Position numbers and translations under genes: made by a program
Origin: Epithemia pelagica
Taxonomy: Eukaryota; Bacillariophyta; Bacillariophyceae; Surirellales; Surirellaceae
NCBI GenBank assembly: GCA_946965045.2
Contig: OX337229.1
Location: 1,364,001 to 1,428,000, forward strand
DNA length: 64,000 nucleotides
Reading direction: 5' to 3'
Notes under the pieces: generated by a model
Told to the model about the DNA's origin: nothing
Database searches by the model: none
The model's input: only the letters and a program-made list of their open reading frames with translations
Part shown: positions 9,572 through 21,300 of the stretch, piece by piece
How positions within the stretch are numbered: position 1 is the stretch's first letter
Layout of the letters: each line of letters opens with the position of its first letter

Positions 9572-12500
9572 TAGCACGGTAACCTATAATGTAGACAACC
9601 AAGAACAACCAAATCAAGAAGTTCATCACATTACAAATGCAATGCACTCCGAATATGACACAAACACAAACACAAACACAAATAACACGCACAACGATTA
9701 CATCCAAGAACAACATCAAGATGCAGTCGAGGAAAACTTTTATTACCAAGAACCAGAAGAAATGACACTGACGGGACAGCTGAACTACGCAAATAACGGC
9801 TTTATCGGCCAACCAAGGAACCCCAGGAAAGAGGATGGTATTTTCCGTTTGTTCGGTTGCAATCCAAATGGGCTCAAGATCGGTCATGACGGTGGGGAAT
9901 TCGCGGAATTATGTTTAGAGATGACCAATCTTATGGTGGATACATGGGGACTGTACGAAATAAATTTGGACAGTACGCAACATTCAGTCCGGAATCGACT
10001 GGAAACAACACTTCGACGACACACTGAGCATTCAAGGTTGATTGTCACAAGCAGCAACATTCCGTCTCCAAGATGCAAACAATATAAACCAGGAGGTGTC
10101 CTTCAAGTTACTCAAGAAAAGACAACAGGTAGAGTCACCGCTCAAGGTCGAGACAATCTTGGACGATGGACGTATCAAGTCTTCTCATGTCGCGGACATA
10201 GATCTCTCACGATCATTACGGCGTATCAAGTTTGCAAGCAGAAGATCGTTGACGATTCCACTGGGCAAATTCGCTCATACACAGCCTCGTCACAGCAAGT
10301 TTCTATGCTCCGACAGAACAATCGGTATTGCACCCCACGGGAAGCGTTTATCCAGGACCTGACTGATTTCATACGGGATAGGCAATCGGCAAACTCGGGT
10401 ATTATTCTTCTTGGCGACTTCAATGAACCTCTCAACGATTCGAATCAAGGCATGTCGAAACTTTGCTCAGAGCTGAATTTATGCGACGTAATGAGTCAGA
10501 TACTCGGAACCACTGAATTTGGTACTCACGTTCGCGGAAAAGACAGGATAGATTACGTGTTAGCGTCCGATTGGGTTGTCGAGGCTGTTGTCGATGGCTG
10601 CTACGAACCGTTTGGTCAACGCTCTCGCGGGGACCATCGTAATATACTTATCGATTTTGACGCAGAAAAACTATTTGGAAACAAAACACAACAACTTGGA
10701 CCAATCTCCAGTCGTGACTTCACCAGCAAAGATAAGTCCTCGAATCGAGTTTATATTGAGGCCAAGCATCGGTATTGCCAGGAACACAAATTTGCGGAAC
10801 GACTTGCCGCTTTACAACAAGAATGGGATCCAGAATTAGCCGAACGGTTAGATCAAGATTTCCAACGTGCGGGTGAGCATGCTGCCAAACAGTGCGCTAA
10901 GAAACCGCGTGGCGTTCCCTATGTTACTGAGATTGCTGAGCTCCGACAACGAAAGAACTTGCTTCAACGTCTCATTTCGGCGACACGGCTTAAGAGATCT
11001 TTCGATTCGGGCATTGCCCATATTACAGAACGTGGTTATACGGGTGGTTTCCCTTCTACAATTTCCGAATGTCGCTCTGAACTTCGAGTGGTACAACAGA
11101 AAATCAAGACCCTTACCAAACAAGCAGTCTTCAAACGCCAGAATGAATTGAAACTAGCGCTCCAAGAAGCTTTGGATCGCGGAGACAAACAACAATCAAA
11201 AGCTTTGAAGTTTCGGATAGCAGCTGAAAGAACGAAAGCAATGTACTCTCGACTTCGGCAATATCGGGGTAGTCAGAAATCAGGAATCACGCGCCTAGAC
11301 GTTCCAGCAGATACTACGACAACGGACTACAACAATTGCTCAAGCTGGATTACGATAGATACGCCAGCGGAGATCGAAGAGCGTCTACTTCAACGAAACA
11401 GACGCCACTTTGGCCAAGCGAACGGGACTTTTCCCACGAAACCTCCGTTCTCGGAATGGTGCGATTGGGGTGCTTCAACGCACACAGCGGAGTTGATCTT
11501 AGAAGGAGAATGGCAATCAGATGAGTTAGACGAAATGCAACAAAGCTTATTGGATCATATGAAGTCGCGAGTCGCTATAGATGCGATTCCGTGCGCAATT
11601 AGCAAAGAAGACTGGATTGGTAAGATTCGATCGTGGCCGGAGTCCACTACAACGTCACCATCGGGCTTTCATTTGGGACATAGCAAGGCACTTATTGCAC
11701 CGCATGATTTGGATCCGTCGTCGGAGGATGGTCAAGCTCTGGAACGCAAGAGGGACGATCTGATTGATTGGCAAGTTGGCATTTTGAACTGTGGTCTTGA
11801 GAACAAATATTCGTTTTCCCGATGGAAACATATAGTAAACGTCATGATCCTGAAGGAACCAAACGATTTGCGCATTCATCGTTTGCGTGTCATCCACCTT
11901 TACGAACAAGACTACAACCTTGTTCTTGCAATCAAATGGCGACAAATGATTCAGCTTTCCACCAATCAACAGGTGCTTCATCCTACGCAATTTGGCGGCG
12001 TTCCGGGACGGGACGCAGTGATTCCAACGCTTTGTGAAGAATTTCAATATGAAATATCACGTGCAAGCAAACGCCCTCTGGTACATCTCGACTATGATGC
12101 CACGGCTTGCTATGATCGGATTGTATTATCGGTTGGCAGTTTGGTCTCGCGGAGTTTCGGCCAGAACCGGTCTATTGTCTTTATCAACGCCAAGACATTG
12201 GCTGAAGCGAAGTATTATCTTAAAACACAATTGGGGGTTTCTGAGAGTTCTTACAAGCATTGTACAATCTACCCGATTTATGGTTCAGGACAGGGCGCCG
12301 GTAATTCCCCTGCGATATGGTGTGTGATCTCGAGCGTTCTTTTTGACACCTATGAAGAGAAGTCCCACGGAGCCACGTTTGTCTCTCCTGACGGCAAAAT
12401 TCGCACCACAATCAACATGATCGGGTTTGTCGACGATACTAGCGGCAGCGTAAACGATTTTTGTCGTACCGATCCAGCACCACCTGAATATTACTTGTCC

Positions 12501-15401
12501 AAAGCGCAGGAAGATGCTCAGAGATGGAATGATCTTCTTGGTTTGTCTGGAGGAGCCCTCAATCCGTTGAAGTGCTCTTATCATTTTATGTACTACCGCT
12601 TTTCCATCGATGGTCTACCTCTTTTGAGAGATGGAAGCTTCGGACCAACAATCACTATTTCCTTTACTGACGGCCGTCCGTCCGTACCATTGAAGCACCT
12701 ATCGGCTTTCAAAAGTCACAAGACCTTAGGGGTACAAAAATCCCCTCACGCCACTGACAAAGGGTTATTTCTGGCACTGTTGAAACGCAATCAGGAACAT
12801 ACCAGAGTTATGGCAAGGAGCCCATTTTCAAGAACAGATGCGTGGTCCTACTACCATGCTATATACCTTCCGAGTATTTGCTACCCCTTACCGTCATCAA
12901 CACTATCCAATTCACACTGTACTGCCTTACAACGACAATTCAAACAAGCCTTTTTACCAAAGTACGGCTTCAACCGCAACATGCCGAATGCTGTTGTGTA
13001 TGGTTCCTCAGAGTACGGCGGAATTGGTTTGCGGACTCTTTCAGTTGAACGCGGAATCGCACAGTTGTATTTGTTTCTGGCTTGTATCCGTTCAGACGGT
13101 GTACCCCACAAGTTAGCTTCCATCATGATGTCCTGGGGTCAGTTTCTTGCTGGCACTGGTGTTCCTATCTTCGAAGATGTTCATACCCCTCTCCCCCATC
13201 TGACTCCAATGCAATGGGTACCACAGCTCCGTCAGTTTCTTTCCTCGGTGGATTGTCGTGTCGAACTAGAAGAAGACTTTGTACCTCGCTTACAAAGGGA
13301 AAATGATGCCTTTCTGATGGATTCAGCTCTAGCCTTCACGTCGTCTGCAACAGATCTCAAATTAATCAACGCGTGCCGGTTGTATCTTCAAGTGACAATG
13401 CTCAGCGATATCGTTACCCCCGACGGTTGCACTTTTACTCTTGCCTCACTGGATGGACGACGAGACAATAAATCTTCTTGCGTATTGCTAACTCCATACC
13501 AAACAAGGCCTGGTCCTCGCGCTTGGGGAAAATGGAGAAAGTTTCTCGGATCTTTTCTTGCTCCTATGTCCGCACGTCGCCTCGCATCTCCTTTATGCAG
13601 GTGGCTTGTAGGCGGTAATGACACAGCACGCCAATGGTTCTCGTATTTGGACTCAGATCGATCCAAGTTATACGTTTACGTTTCACATCAACAATGGCAA
13701 GAATTCCGAGCTATGGGGCCCGTTTTTGTATCAACTCCAGTGATTCGGTCCACTGTTCCGTCTTCTTCGTGTCCTGTGGCTACTGCCAATATTGGGTCTA
13801 CACGTCTGGTTCTCCCGTCATGCCCTGTTCTTATTACACAACCTTCTCCTCCTCCTTCAAGCTTCGACTCTTATGTTCGTCAACTTTCTTCTTGGGAACG
13901 ACAACTTTTGTCCGAGAGCACACTGGTATGCGAGGAACATGAATTGGTCACGCACTTTCTTCAATCTGCCCTTCTGTTACTCTGCAGCGACGGTTCTGCT
14001 GCATCGTTTGTTGGTACTTTCGGTTGTATTTGCGCCACTGAAGGTGGTACTCGTCTTTTTATGGTACATGGTCCTGCCCCAGGTTACCGTACGTCTTCCT
14101 TCCGAGCGGAGAGCTACGGATTCTTAGCTTTTCTTCGCTTCATCATACAGTTTTGCTCTTTCAGTGATATTCCTCTACCGGGATCGCTCCGCTTGTACAC
14201 CGATTCTGAAAGCCTGGTTACAACAATCCACAAACGGTTAGAATGGATGGTGGAATTTCCGTATTCCACCATGACCGCTGATTGGGACTTACAACAAGCG
14301 ATTACTTATTCTCTCCGTCAGTTTTCGGAACTGCCGGTCGTTCAACATGTCAAGGGTCATCAGGACGACGCGCAAGTATATTCGACTTTGCCGCTTCCCT
14401 CTCAATTGAACGTAGACGCAGATGGTCTTGCATCCTCTTACACCTACCCGGATCACGTTTCATCCACGATTGCTCCATTAATCTCTGGCAGTCAGGCGGT
14501 CCTTCATGGTCTATCAGGCACCATCGCTTCCAACTATCGTTCCATTCTCCGCAGGCTCGCTACTCGAGAACGATCGACTCATTATTTGTGCACAAAGTTT
14601 GATTGGTCTATTTCTACCTTCGACAGCATTGACTGGCAGTCACATAGCAGAGCCATTAATGCAAATTTTCCCAAACGCCACTTTATCATTAAGTTGATAT
14701 ATGATTGGTTACCTTTGGGGCATCTACGATCAAGATACGCTACCTATTACCAAGATTCCTGCCCCTTGTGTCCTTCGACTCTCGAGACCTTGACTCACTT
14801 TCTTCGATGTCCTCACCGTTTGTGGTTTCCCGCGCTCCTTGCCGATCTTGAAAAACAATGGTCTTCTCTGAATGCCGATCCACATCTAGCCATGCTCCTT
14901 ACCGAATGTCTCCGCTCGTGGTTGCATGATGTTCCTCCTTCCTTTCCCACAGTTCCGCTCCCTTACCAACGCGCAGTTGCCTCCCAACTTACTATCGGCC
15001 TCGAACAAGTGTTCATGGGCCGTTTCTCTTTACATTGGTCTCGCCTTCAAGACCAGTTCCTTCTTTCCCAGGATATTTCCTCTCCACTTTTCTCCGGCTC
15101 TCGCCTCATTTCTTCTACCATTACTATCATCTGGCACCATGTGCATCGTCTATGGTTGCAACGTAACAACGATATTCATGGCGATACTCCACAATCAATC
15201 GAAGCTTCTGCTTATTCTCAAGCGCAACGAGAAGTTCTCGAACTGTATTCTCTTCGGTCACAGGTTCAATCTGCCGACTCTGTTTTGTTTTACGATTCAC
15301 CCCAAGTCCATTTCACCTATGCCACCACTTCTATTCAATTGAGGAACTGGCTCAATACGTGGCGCCCAGTTATCCTCCGTTCTGCACACCATTTCCCGTA
15401 A
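9555..15401 (+). CDS. LINE ORF2 polyprotein: APE endonuclease, reverse transcriptase, RNase H
   Basis: An intact ~1,948-residue frame. Residues ~95-370 are an exonuclease-endonuclease-phosphatase domain with the catalytic blocks LLGDFNEPL (~284) and RGDHRNILIDFD (~357). The reverse transcriptase has motif A in VHLDYDATACYDRI (~842), motif B-like GSGQGAGNSPAIW and the motif C aspartates in GFVDDTSGSV (~958). RNase H follows with its carboxylates in LCSDGSAAS (~1476), FRAESYGF, LYTDSESL (~1550) and NVDADGLAS (~1618). A C-terminal CPLC...HFLRCPH finger sits at ~1735. The protein nicks target DNA and copies the element RNA in place. A short ACACAA-type repeat (9660-9684) encodes a TN run near the N-terminus. 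All key acidic residues are present, so activity is plausible. Confidence 0.92.
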   Translation: MSQDRNSTVTYNVDNQEQPNQEVHHITNAMHSEYDTNTNTNTNNTHNDYIQEQHQDAVEENFYYQEPEEMTLTGQLNYANNGFIGQPRNPRKEDGIFRLFGCNPNGLKIGHDGGEFAELCLEMTNLMVDTWGLYEINLDSTQHSVRNRLETTLRRHTEHSRLIVTSSNIPSPRCKQYKPGGVLQVTQEKTTGRVTAQGRDNLGRWTYQVFSCRGHRSLTIITAYQVCKQKIVDDSTGQIRSYTASSQQVSMLRQNNRYCTPREAFIQDLTDFIRDRQSANSGIILLGDFNEPLNDSNQGMSKLCSELNLCDVMSQILGTTEFGTHVRGKDRIDYVLASDWVVEAVVDGCYEPFGQRSRGDHRNILIDFDAEKLFGNKTQQLGPISSRDFTSKDKSSNRVYIEAKHRYCQEHKFAERLAALQQEWDPELAERLDQDFQRAGEHAAKQCAKKPRGVPYVTEIAELRQRKNLLQRLISATRLKRSFDSGIAHITERGYTGGFPSTISECRSELRVVQQKIKTLTKQAVFKRQNELKLALQEALDRGDKQQSKALKFRIAAERTKAMYSRLRQYRGSQKSGITRLDVPADTTTTDYNNCSSWITIDTPAEIEERLLQRNRRHFGQANGTFPTKPPFSEWCDWGASTHTAELILEGEWQSDELDEMQQSLLDHMKSRVAIDAIPCAISKEDWIGKIRSWPESTTTSPSGFHLGHSKALIAPHDLDPSSEDGQALERKRDDLIDWQVGILNCGLENKYSFSRWKHIVNVMILKEPNDLRIHRLRVIHLYEQDYNLVLAIKWRQMIQLSTNQQVLHPTQFGGVPGRDAVIPTLCEEFQYEISRASKRPLVHLDYDATACYDRIVLSVGSLVSRSFGQNRSIVFINAKTLAEAKYYLKTQLGVSESSYKHCTIYPIYGSGQGAGNSPAIWCVISSVLFDTYEEKSHGATFVSPDGKIRTTINMIGFVDDTSGSVNDFCRTDPAPPEYYLSKAQEDAQRWNDLLGLSGGALNPLKCSYHFMYYRFSIDGLPLLRDGSFGPTITISFTDGRPSVPLKHLSAFKSHKTLGVQKSPHATDKGLFLALLKRNQEHTRVMARSPFSRTDAWSYYHAIYLPSICYPLPSSTLSNSHCTALQRQFKQAFLPKYGFNRNMPNAVVYGSSEYGGIGLRTLSVERGIAQLYLFLACIRSDGVPHKLASIMMSWGQFLAGTGVPIFEDVHTPLPHLTPMQWVPQLRQFLSSVDCRVELEEDFVPRLQRENDAFLMDSALAFTSSATDLKLINACRLYLQVTMLSDIVTPDGCTFTLASLDGRRDNKSSCVLLTPYQTRPGPRAWGKWRKFLGSFLAPMSARRLASPLCRWLVGGNDTARQWFSYLDSDRSKLYVYVSHQQWQEFRAMGPVFVSTPVIRSTVPSSSCPVATANIGSTRLVLPSCPVLITQPSPPPSSFDSYVRQLSSWERQLLSESTLVCEEHELVTHFLQSALLLLCSDGSAASFVGTFGCICATEGGTRLFMVHGPAPGYRTSSFRAESYGFLAFLRFIIQFCSFSDIPLPGSLRLYTDSESLVTTIHKRLEWMVEFPYSTMTADWDLQQAITYSLRQFSELPVVQHVKGHQDDAQVYSTLPLPSQLNVDADGLASSYTYPDHVSSTIAPLISGSQAVLHGLSGTIASNYRSILRRLATRERSTHYLCTKFDWSISTFDSIDWQSHSRAINANFPKRHFIIKLIYDWLPLGHLRSRYATYYQDSCPLCPSTLETLTHFLRCPHRLWFPALLADLEKQWSSLNADPHLAMLLTECLRSWLHDVPPSFPTVPLPYQRAVASQLTIGLEQVFMGRFSLHWSRLQDQFLLSQDISSPLFSGSRLISSTITIIWHHVHRLWLQRNNDIHGDTPQSIEASAYSQAQREVLELYSLRSQVQSADSVLFYDSPQVHFTYATTSIQLRNWLNTWRPVILRSAHHFP

Positions 15402-15526
15402 TATTTCATCCATTTCCCGTACTGTTAGTCCTCGCCTCAGTTTTCTGGGGCCGGGCGCGTCGGTCGACGATACCCTAGCGGGTACGCGCGGCAGCGTTAA
15501 AATAGACTGTACCTTTTTTTTTTTTT

Positions 15527-16666
15527 GCAGCACTCACATTATTACTCGTGCTCGTAGTCGCTCTGCATCAAGTAAGTTAGAGCTACCAGCTACCCCTTTC
15601 TCATTCCCACTTTGTCAAGTGTCAAGGCTCTCAAGCTCAAGGGAAGATTTCGCCACTATCTGCTCTATCTAGAGGGAGTCCTATTTTGTCTCTACTAGCT
15701 AGCTAGGGGCGAGCTACCTAGTTTTATCGCCTTGCGTCTGCCTTCGAATCTTGGACGGAAACAACAAAAACTGAAAGCCGACAGGAACTACCTAGGTCTA
15801 GGTAGTAGGTAGGCCGAAGTCCAAAACTGAAGGGGGAAGGTGTTATCCGGTATCAGGAATCAGGATATCTCATCAAATTCTTGTGCAACAGTATCCATTC
15901 TCTCCAGAGATTCGGTGTCTCTACGTAGCTGAAACTCTCGTCGAAGGGTTGATCCCTGCGAAAGAGTTTTGGGCTTTGGTTACGAGCTCGTACTGACCTG
16001 GCTTTTGCGTTTCCTTCCAGTTTCTCACTTGTCATCTTTTATCTCTTTCACATAGTTTGTAAAATGCTCGGATTGGCCGAGATCTAACGCGACGGGCGAC
16101 GGGATCTGGAATCTTCATGAAATCTTCGGGCGAATGGGATGAGAAAGAAAACAGAGTTATCTCAGTCACACTTTGACCGCACGGCTGCGGTGTTGTGTGT
16201 CGATTTAATCAAGTGCCTTCTACTATCTGATCTATACACGAAGCGGGGCAATTCAATTTCGAAGGACTCGGATCTGGTTCCCCCATTTTTTGACTGATCA
16301 ATTCATTCCCGCCACATGGAGTACCGTCCGTCGACCGACTACCAACCTATCCTTCCCTATCCCATTCAATGAGTACAAAAACTCCTCTAGCAGTTGAGAG
16401 GACGTGAAAAAGAAACCAGAATGCCAATGGCAAGGTCAGCTCCAGACATGAAATCTATAATAGAAATTCAACAACAGGTGGTCGAAGCAAAACAAGCTCA
16501 TTTTCAATAAACTTGTTCATCTCATTTCTCAAACCATCCTTGAGATTTCAAAAGCAGTCACATTTCCGGCGTCGCTCTTACGCTACTCCTGTCGAGACGG
16601 CGGAACCCCAACATGCAGAGGACAAAACATCAAAAACCCAAACTAATCAATCAACCGTCACCCAAG
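15527..16666. other. Intergenic region with CTAG-rich palindromic repeats
   Basis: No convincing gene. Two clusters of short CTAG-containing palindromes are seen (15690-15720, ctactagctagctaggggcg; 15789-15812, ctacctaggtctaggtagta). Short open frames here, such as 15853-16035, have no family features. The right-hand part is the 3' flank of the HDAC gene. Confidence 0.5.
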
Positions 16667-18211
16667 TTAAGAAGCCAATTCGGCGGCATGGTCTTTTTGT
16701 TCCTCACTGGATGATATGTCCATAGAGCGAGGATTGAGCTGGGAATCGACCTGACCCGTCTGGATCTGAGTACCGGGAGCTGGCTCCACTCCACGCAAAA
16801 CCTCAAGTAGTTGTTGCTTTGTCTTTTCCAGATACATTGCAGAATTCAAGTTTTCCATATTAGAAACCGGCAAGTGCAATCGATAGTCAGGTCCGAAGTA
16901 CTCAAAATAATCATTGAAGGGAAGATCGTCTTTCACGGGTTCTCCGACCAACACCGAAGTTTCATACGTCCAGCAACGTGGAACATTCCGAAGTGTATAT
17001 CCCCCGCCTCCCAGTACCAACATTGGTATGTTGAAGGACCTGACAAAGTCAACACAGTCGGCGTGGCCTTTCACAGACAGATTGAAACAACCCAATCGGT
17101 CACCCGACAGCGAATCCGCCCCGCACTGTAGAACGACTGCGCCGGGGTTGAATACCTCCATAATCTTACCAATCACGGGTCGGAAAATTGATCGATAGGC
17201 TTCATCGTCGATACCATCATTCAACGGAAAGTTAATAGCATAATTCTTTCCATCGTTGTGGCCAATGTCGGAACGGTCGCCAGTACCCGGGAAATACTCT
17301 CCAAACTTATGAAACGAACAAGTCATGACTCGATTGGTACAGTAGAACGCTTCTTCAACCCCCTTTAGAATAAAAAAGAGCGACAGGTCTCTCGTTAATA
17401 ACGCCACAATTGCAGAAGTGCACAGCCGATCGCAGTTACTTACATCACCATGGTGAATGTCAATGTCGATGTAAAGAACTCGCTCATGCTTTTTAAGTAG
17501 CTCGAGAATAGCCAGTACACAGTCATTGACGTAGCAGAATCCAGAAGCTTCGGCCTTCTTTGCATGATGAAGACCACCAGCCCAGTTGATCACAATATCT
17601 GCTTTGTCCTGATTCAGTCGAGCAGCACCTCCTATACTGCCACTGGTATACAACTGGCAGAATTCGAATAAACCATCAAAAACAGGACAATCTTCACCGA
17701 CGTTGAAACGTTGGAGCTGTCGAATATACTCCTGCATGTTATCGGGGGATACAACCTTTAGGAAATTGATGTAGTCGTCCGAATGGAACCGTGTCATTGC
17801 AGACGGTGACACCAAGTGGGGCCGAAAAACTTCCATTTTGTGGTACAGATTGTAGTTTACAACCAGATTGTGAGTCATACGGACACGATGGGGTTTCATG
17901 GGATGTCCTGTTGATGTTCAGAGTAATAAGACAGATACCTTGGTGAGCAGGGAACGGTGCAATTGTATCAAAAAGCATTGAACAACAAAGAGCACAAGAA
18001 CTCCGTATATTGAATGTAAGCAAACTAACTCGGACGCTCCACATCCAAAATCGTGTCATCATTTCATGCAGGCTGCTGAAACCATGCAACCTCTCTATGC
18101 GATAAGAAGACCGTCAACGCCCAAAATCTGCGACCACCACCTACCTTGTCCATAATGATAATTGCCAACTTCGGCATCATAGAAATACGAAACCCTCCTT
18201 GAAGAACTCAT
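16667..18211 (-). CDS. Class I histone deacetylase (Rpd3/HDAC1-3 type), three exons
   Basis: Exon 1 (18145-18211) encodes [23 protein letters not shown] 237-nt intron (17908-18144) leads to exon 2 (17444-17907), opening [14 protein letters not shown]. An 81-nt intron (17363-17443) leads to exon 3 (16667-17362). The product is 408 residues. The catalytic core is complete: [11 protein letters not shown] with the active-site histidines, [10 protein letters not shown] with zinc ligands, [36 protein letters not shown] and [14 protein letters not shown]. The enzyme removes acetyl groups from histone lysines as part of nuclear corepressor complexes. The 81-nt intron is a multiple of three with no stop; it is called an intron because the conserved HHGD-GVEEAF motif is otherwise broken by 27 residues and it has gtaagt...ctaaag borders. 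The gene shares a ~175-bp divergent promoter with the next gene. Confidence 0.93.
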
Positions 18212-18386
18212 CGTTCTTAACTGGCTGCAACAATGAACAGAGCCACGCCAACGCTTCGTTTGCAAACAACAGAGACAGACAGAGATGCCGTCAACGCCGA
18301 CGAAAATAGAACTTCAGTCGCTTTTTTGCACAAGGAGCGAGCGGTGGCAGATAGAGTGGGGCTTCCGATTAAAGGTGGGGTGATTA

Positions 18387-21300
18387 GTGATTAAGAAGGA
18401 CTCAATCGTTACGGGACCCTTCGGTATGCATAATCACATGTCCATTGTGCAAGGCACATCCTCCTTGACCATGGCAATGCAAAGTGATTTTGAAGAATGG
18501 AACGAATGCTGCATCAGCTGCAACAGCTCCGAAACTTGCAGCGAGCTCGAGGCAAAAGCAAGCTCGTACTTTTCGTCTCCGGAGATGGTTCAATCTCAAC
18601 AGTTGTACGAACAAGCAATAGCTCGACTGATCCAATCGCTTGAACGATCTTTAACATCGCTTAATCTCTGGTCTCGCATCGCGGCTCTGGCCTGTGTAAA
18701 GGGAGCTCTTGAACCACCAAAGAAAGAGGGGGACAGCCTTTCTCCAGCTACATTGTCTCTTTCCGTCATGAAGCTGATGGGGGAATTTTTATTACAGCAA
18801 TGTGGACCAATTCTTCATGAAGAAGACACCGACGACGTTGCCGTGGATGAAAATGTTCGTGATTCAGCTGTTCGAGCTATCGATGCTCTTCTACGCTCAA
18901 AGACAGAACCATTGGAGAGTCAAACGGTTGAGGCATCCGTTCTTTATAGAGTTCACTTGTCCTATGAAGCCGTCAAACGTCGGTGTGCTCTGCCAGAGGA
19001 GTATGGTTCCAGCCAAATGCTCCAACAAGACGAATCTCCAATTGCACCGAGAGGCTTAGCCTCCCTTCCCCGTTCTCGTCGCTCTTTATGCTTCGAAATG
19101 CTGCAGTCAACAATTGATGGACTCAAGCCGCTGCTAACGACGTCTCCTGCAAATTCTCTCCGTCGATCCACTCCTTTATTTCTTTGGGTCGAGTTCTCTA
19201 TCAACTGCCTTCATGGTGAATCTGATCCTCGTTGCTTGATCCAACTGTTGAACTTTTTGGCTGATCTTCAAAAAGCTTTTGTCATGATTTTGGAGAAGGA
19301 GTTTCCGGTTGGAACGTTGTTTGATGCCGTGTCGTCATATTACCCTATACAGTTCACACCACCACCCCATATGGCACATACTGTCACACAAGACGATCTC
19401 ACCAGGGCTTTGTGGAAAATCATGTCGTTTAACGAATACGATAAATACATGACTGGTGGAGAGACAATGTTCTCGTTGACCTTGGGTGTGATTTTGGAGC
19501 AGTTGGTTCCACTCCCGGAAGACGACCCTGTATCGCTTGAGGATCAAGAAAATGCTCTGGTTGATTTGAGAAGTCTGCTCAGGATTTCAAAATCTTCCGA
19601 GGGTTTTGTGATGGACGTCGCAGTCATCTCGGAGGGTTGTATTGATTCGAGAGATCTTATCGAGATCGGCACCGCGCTGCATAAAGTAAATGGTCAGACT
19701 TCGTTTTCTGGGGCGTCGGGGTCACCCACTGCGCAAAGAGTTTGTCGCCTCTGTCGTGACATGATTTCTTTTGTTGCGCTAGCTTGCGAACGTTGTACCA
19801 TTACCACACGTTATTGGAATCTATTTGTAAGAGATAAAACATTGGACATTGTCCGAGGAAAATCTACGCCATTGCTATCTCGTTCCGATGTTGTCTACTT
19901 GGCTTGCTTGACTGGATGTGGTGGATTGAAGACTTTAAAGTTTGCTTTGGATCAGTCACTCCCTGTTCTACTTCGAACAATTACAGAGGCCGATTCTTCC
20001 TTTGGCACTGACTTTGCAACCGCGGACGCAATGAACTCCATGGCTGATGCACTGTATGGTCTTGCTGTTTTGTTTGCCTCGGTTCAATCCAGCTTGAAAC
20101 GCCAACCGGCAGGTCTTGTACTAAACCCACACCCCCTCATGTCACATGGAATGTGTGTCATTGATTCGCTTTTGAAAACATGGCAGCAAATTGGTGATGT
20201 CACGTTCGAAGCCTCAGAGGCTTCCGCAAATCAATTGAATTCCTTGAGAATAGCTCTTGTTCGGTCGTTGGAAACTGCGTTGATGATTCTCCCGTTGGAA
20301 GTCGGGAAAGGCCGCACCCAACAACTGATCACACATCTAAGGGATCTCCACAATCGAACTACTGTCGTGGATGCCGATGTTTCAAAGACTGATCAGCAAT
20401 TGATTGAGGCCTGTTCACGATCCTTGGGGATTGCTCTCGGAGAAGCTGTTAAAGATGACGACGACTCTGCAAATTACTACTCCATTCTTCGATTAGGAGA
20501 TATTTCTTCCTGCTTGAGGGATGACATACTTCCTGTCCTTCTCATGAAAGTTTCATCGTCACGATATTGTCAAATCACACTCTCCACGGCTTGCACAAAA
20601 TCCAAGACATTGGCCAAAGCTGTAGTTGCGGAAGTATCTTCGGTTATGCTGAAAGGCTTGAGAAATCTCGACGACCGAACAGAACGCATGATCACTAGTT
20701 TTGCTCGTGTTTTGTCGGCTGGTGGGCGTAACACCGCTGAAGCATTTCAGACGTCCGATATCTTGTTCAAAATGAGATCATCGCTCCAACCTGAGCTCGG
20801 AAAGAAAAACCTAAATCTAGGCGTTAGTGGCCTTCAACTTCCTGTGCCGGAAGAGGAAACACGCAAGGAACAAGCTGAAATAGGCCGTGTCATTGCACTT
20901 CTTGAACCGTTACACCAGATCTACGAAAGCTGGGTCGTACACAGTCACGTCAACGAGCTTCTCGAGGCCACTTGTAAGGTAATCCCACCTTTGGACTCAA
21001 ACGATCAAAAGGACCTTGCTATTCTGCTGCCGTTTTTGTCAGCTGCCCTTCAAACCTTTCAACATGCCAATGAACTTGACGACGAGAGAACAAGGGAGAT
21101 GATATCTTTTCTGCCTGAATTTATTCTTTCCAACACGTCACCGTCATTACGGAACTACGGCATCACATGTCTTCATGCCATTCTTTCAAGAGGAGTGACA
21201 ACAGACCGAGAGGGGTGCCCTTGCCTTCATATCCTTGACAGCGTTTTGATGACGACTATTTCTGCTCTGGTCAACGAGATGAAGGAATCATCATCCAAGA

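Larger units (their letters stand above)
9140..15526 (+). mobile_element. Non-LTR retrotransposon (LINE), APE-endonuclease/RNase H class, apparently full coding capacity
   Basis: The element carries a small ORF1 (9140-9571) and a long ORF2 (9555-15401) that overlap by 17 nt in different frames. ORF2 has endonuclease, reverse transcriptase, RNase H and a CCHC-type finger in that order, as in the I/Tad-like groups of LINEs. No stop or frameshift is seen over 5.8 kb, so the copy is probably young. The 3' untranslated part is GC-rich and ends near a run of 13 T (15514-15526) rather than poly(A), so the 3' boundary is uncertain. The 5' end probably lies somewhat before 9140. Confidence 0.85.

Noticed and set aside
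15853-16035. 60-codon minus-strand frame
   Set aside because: Short, no motif, and situated in repeat-rich intergenic DNA.
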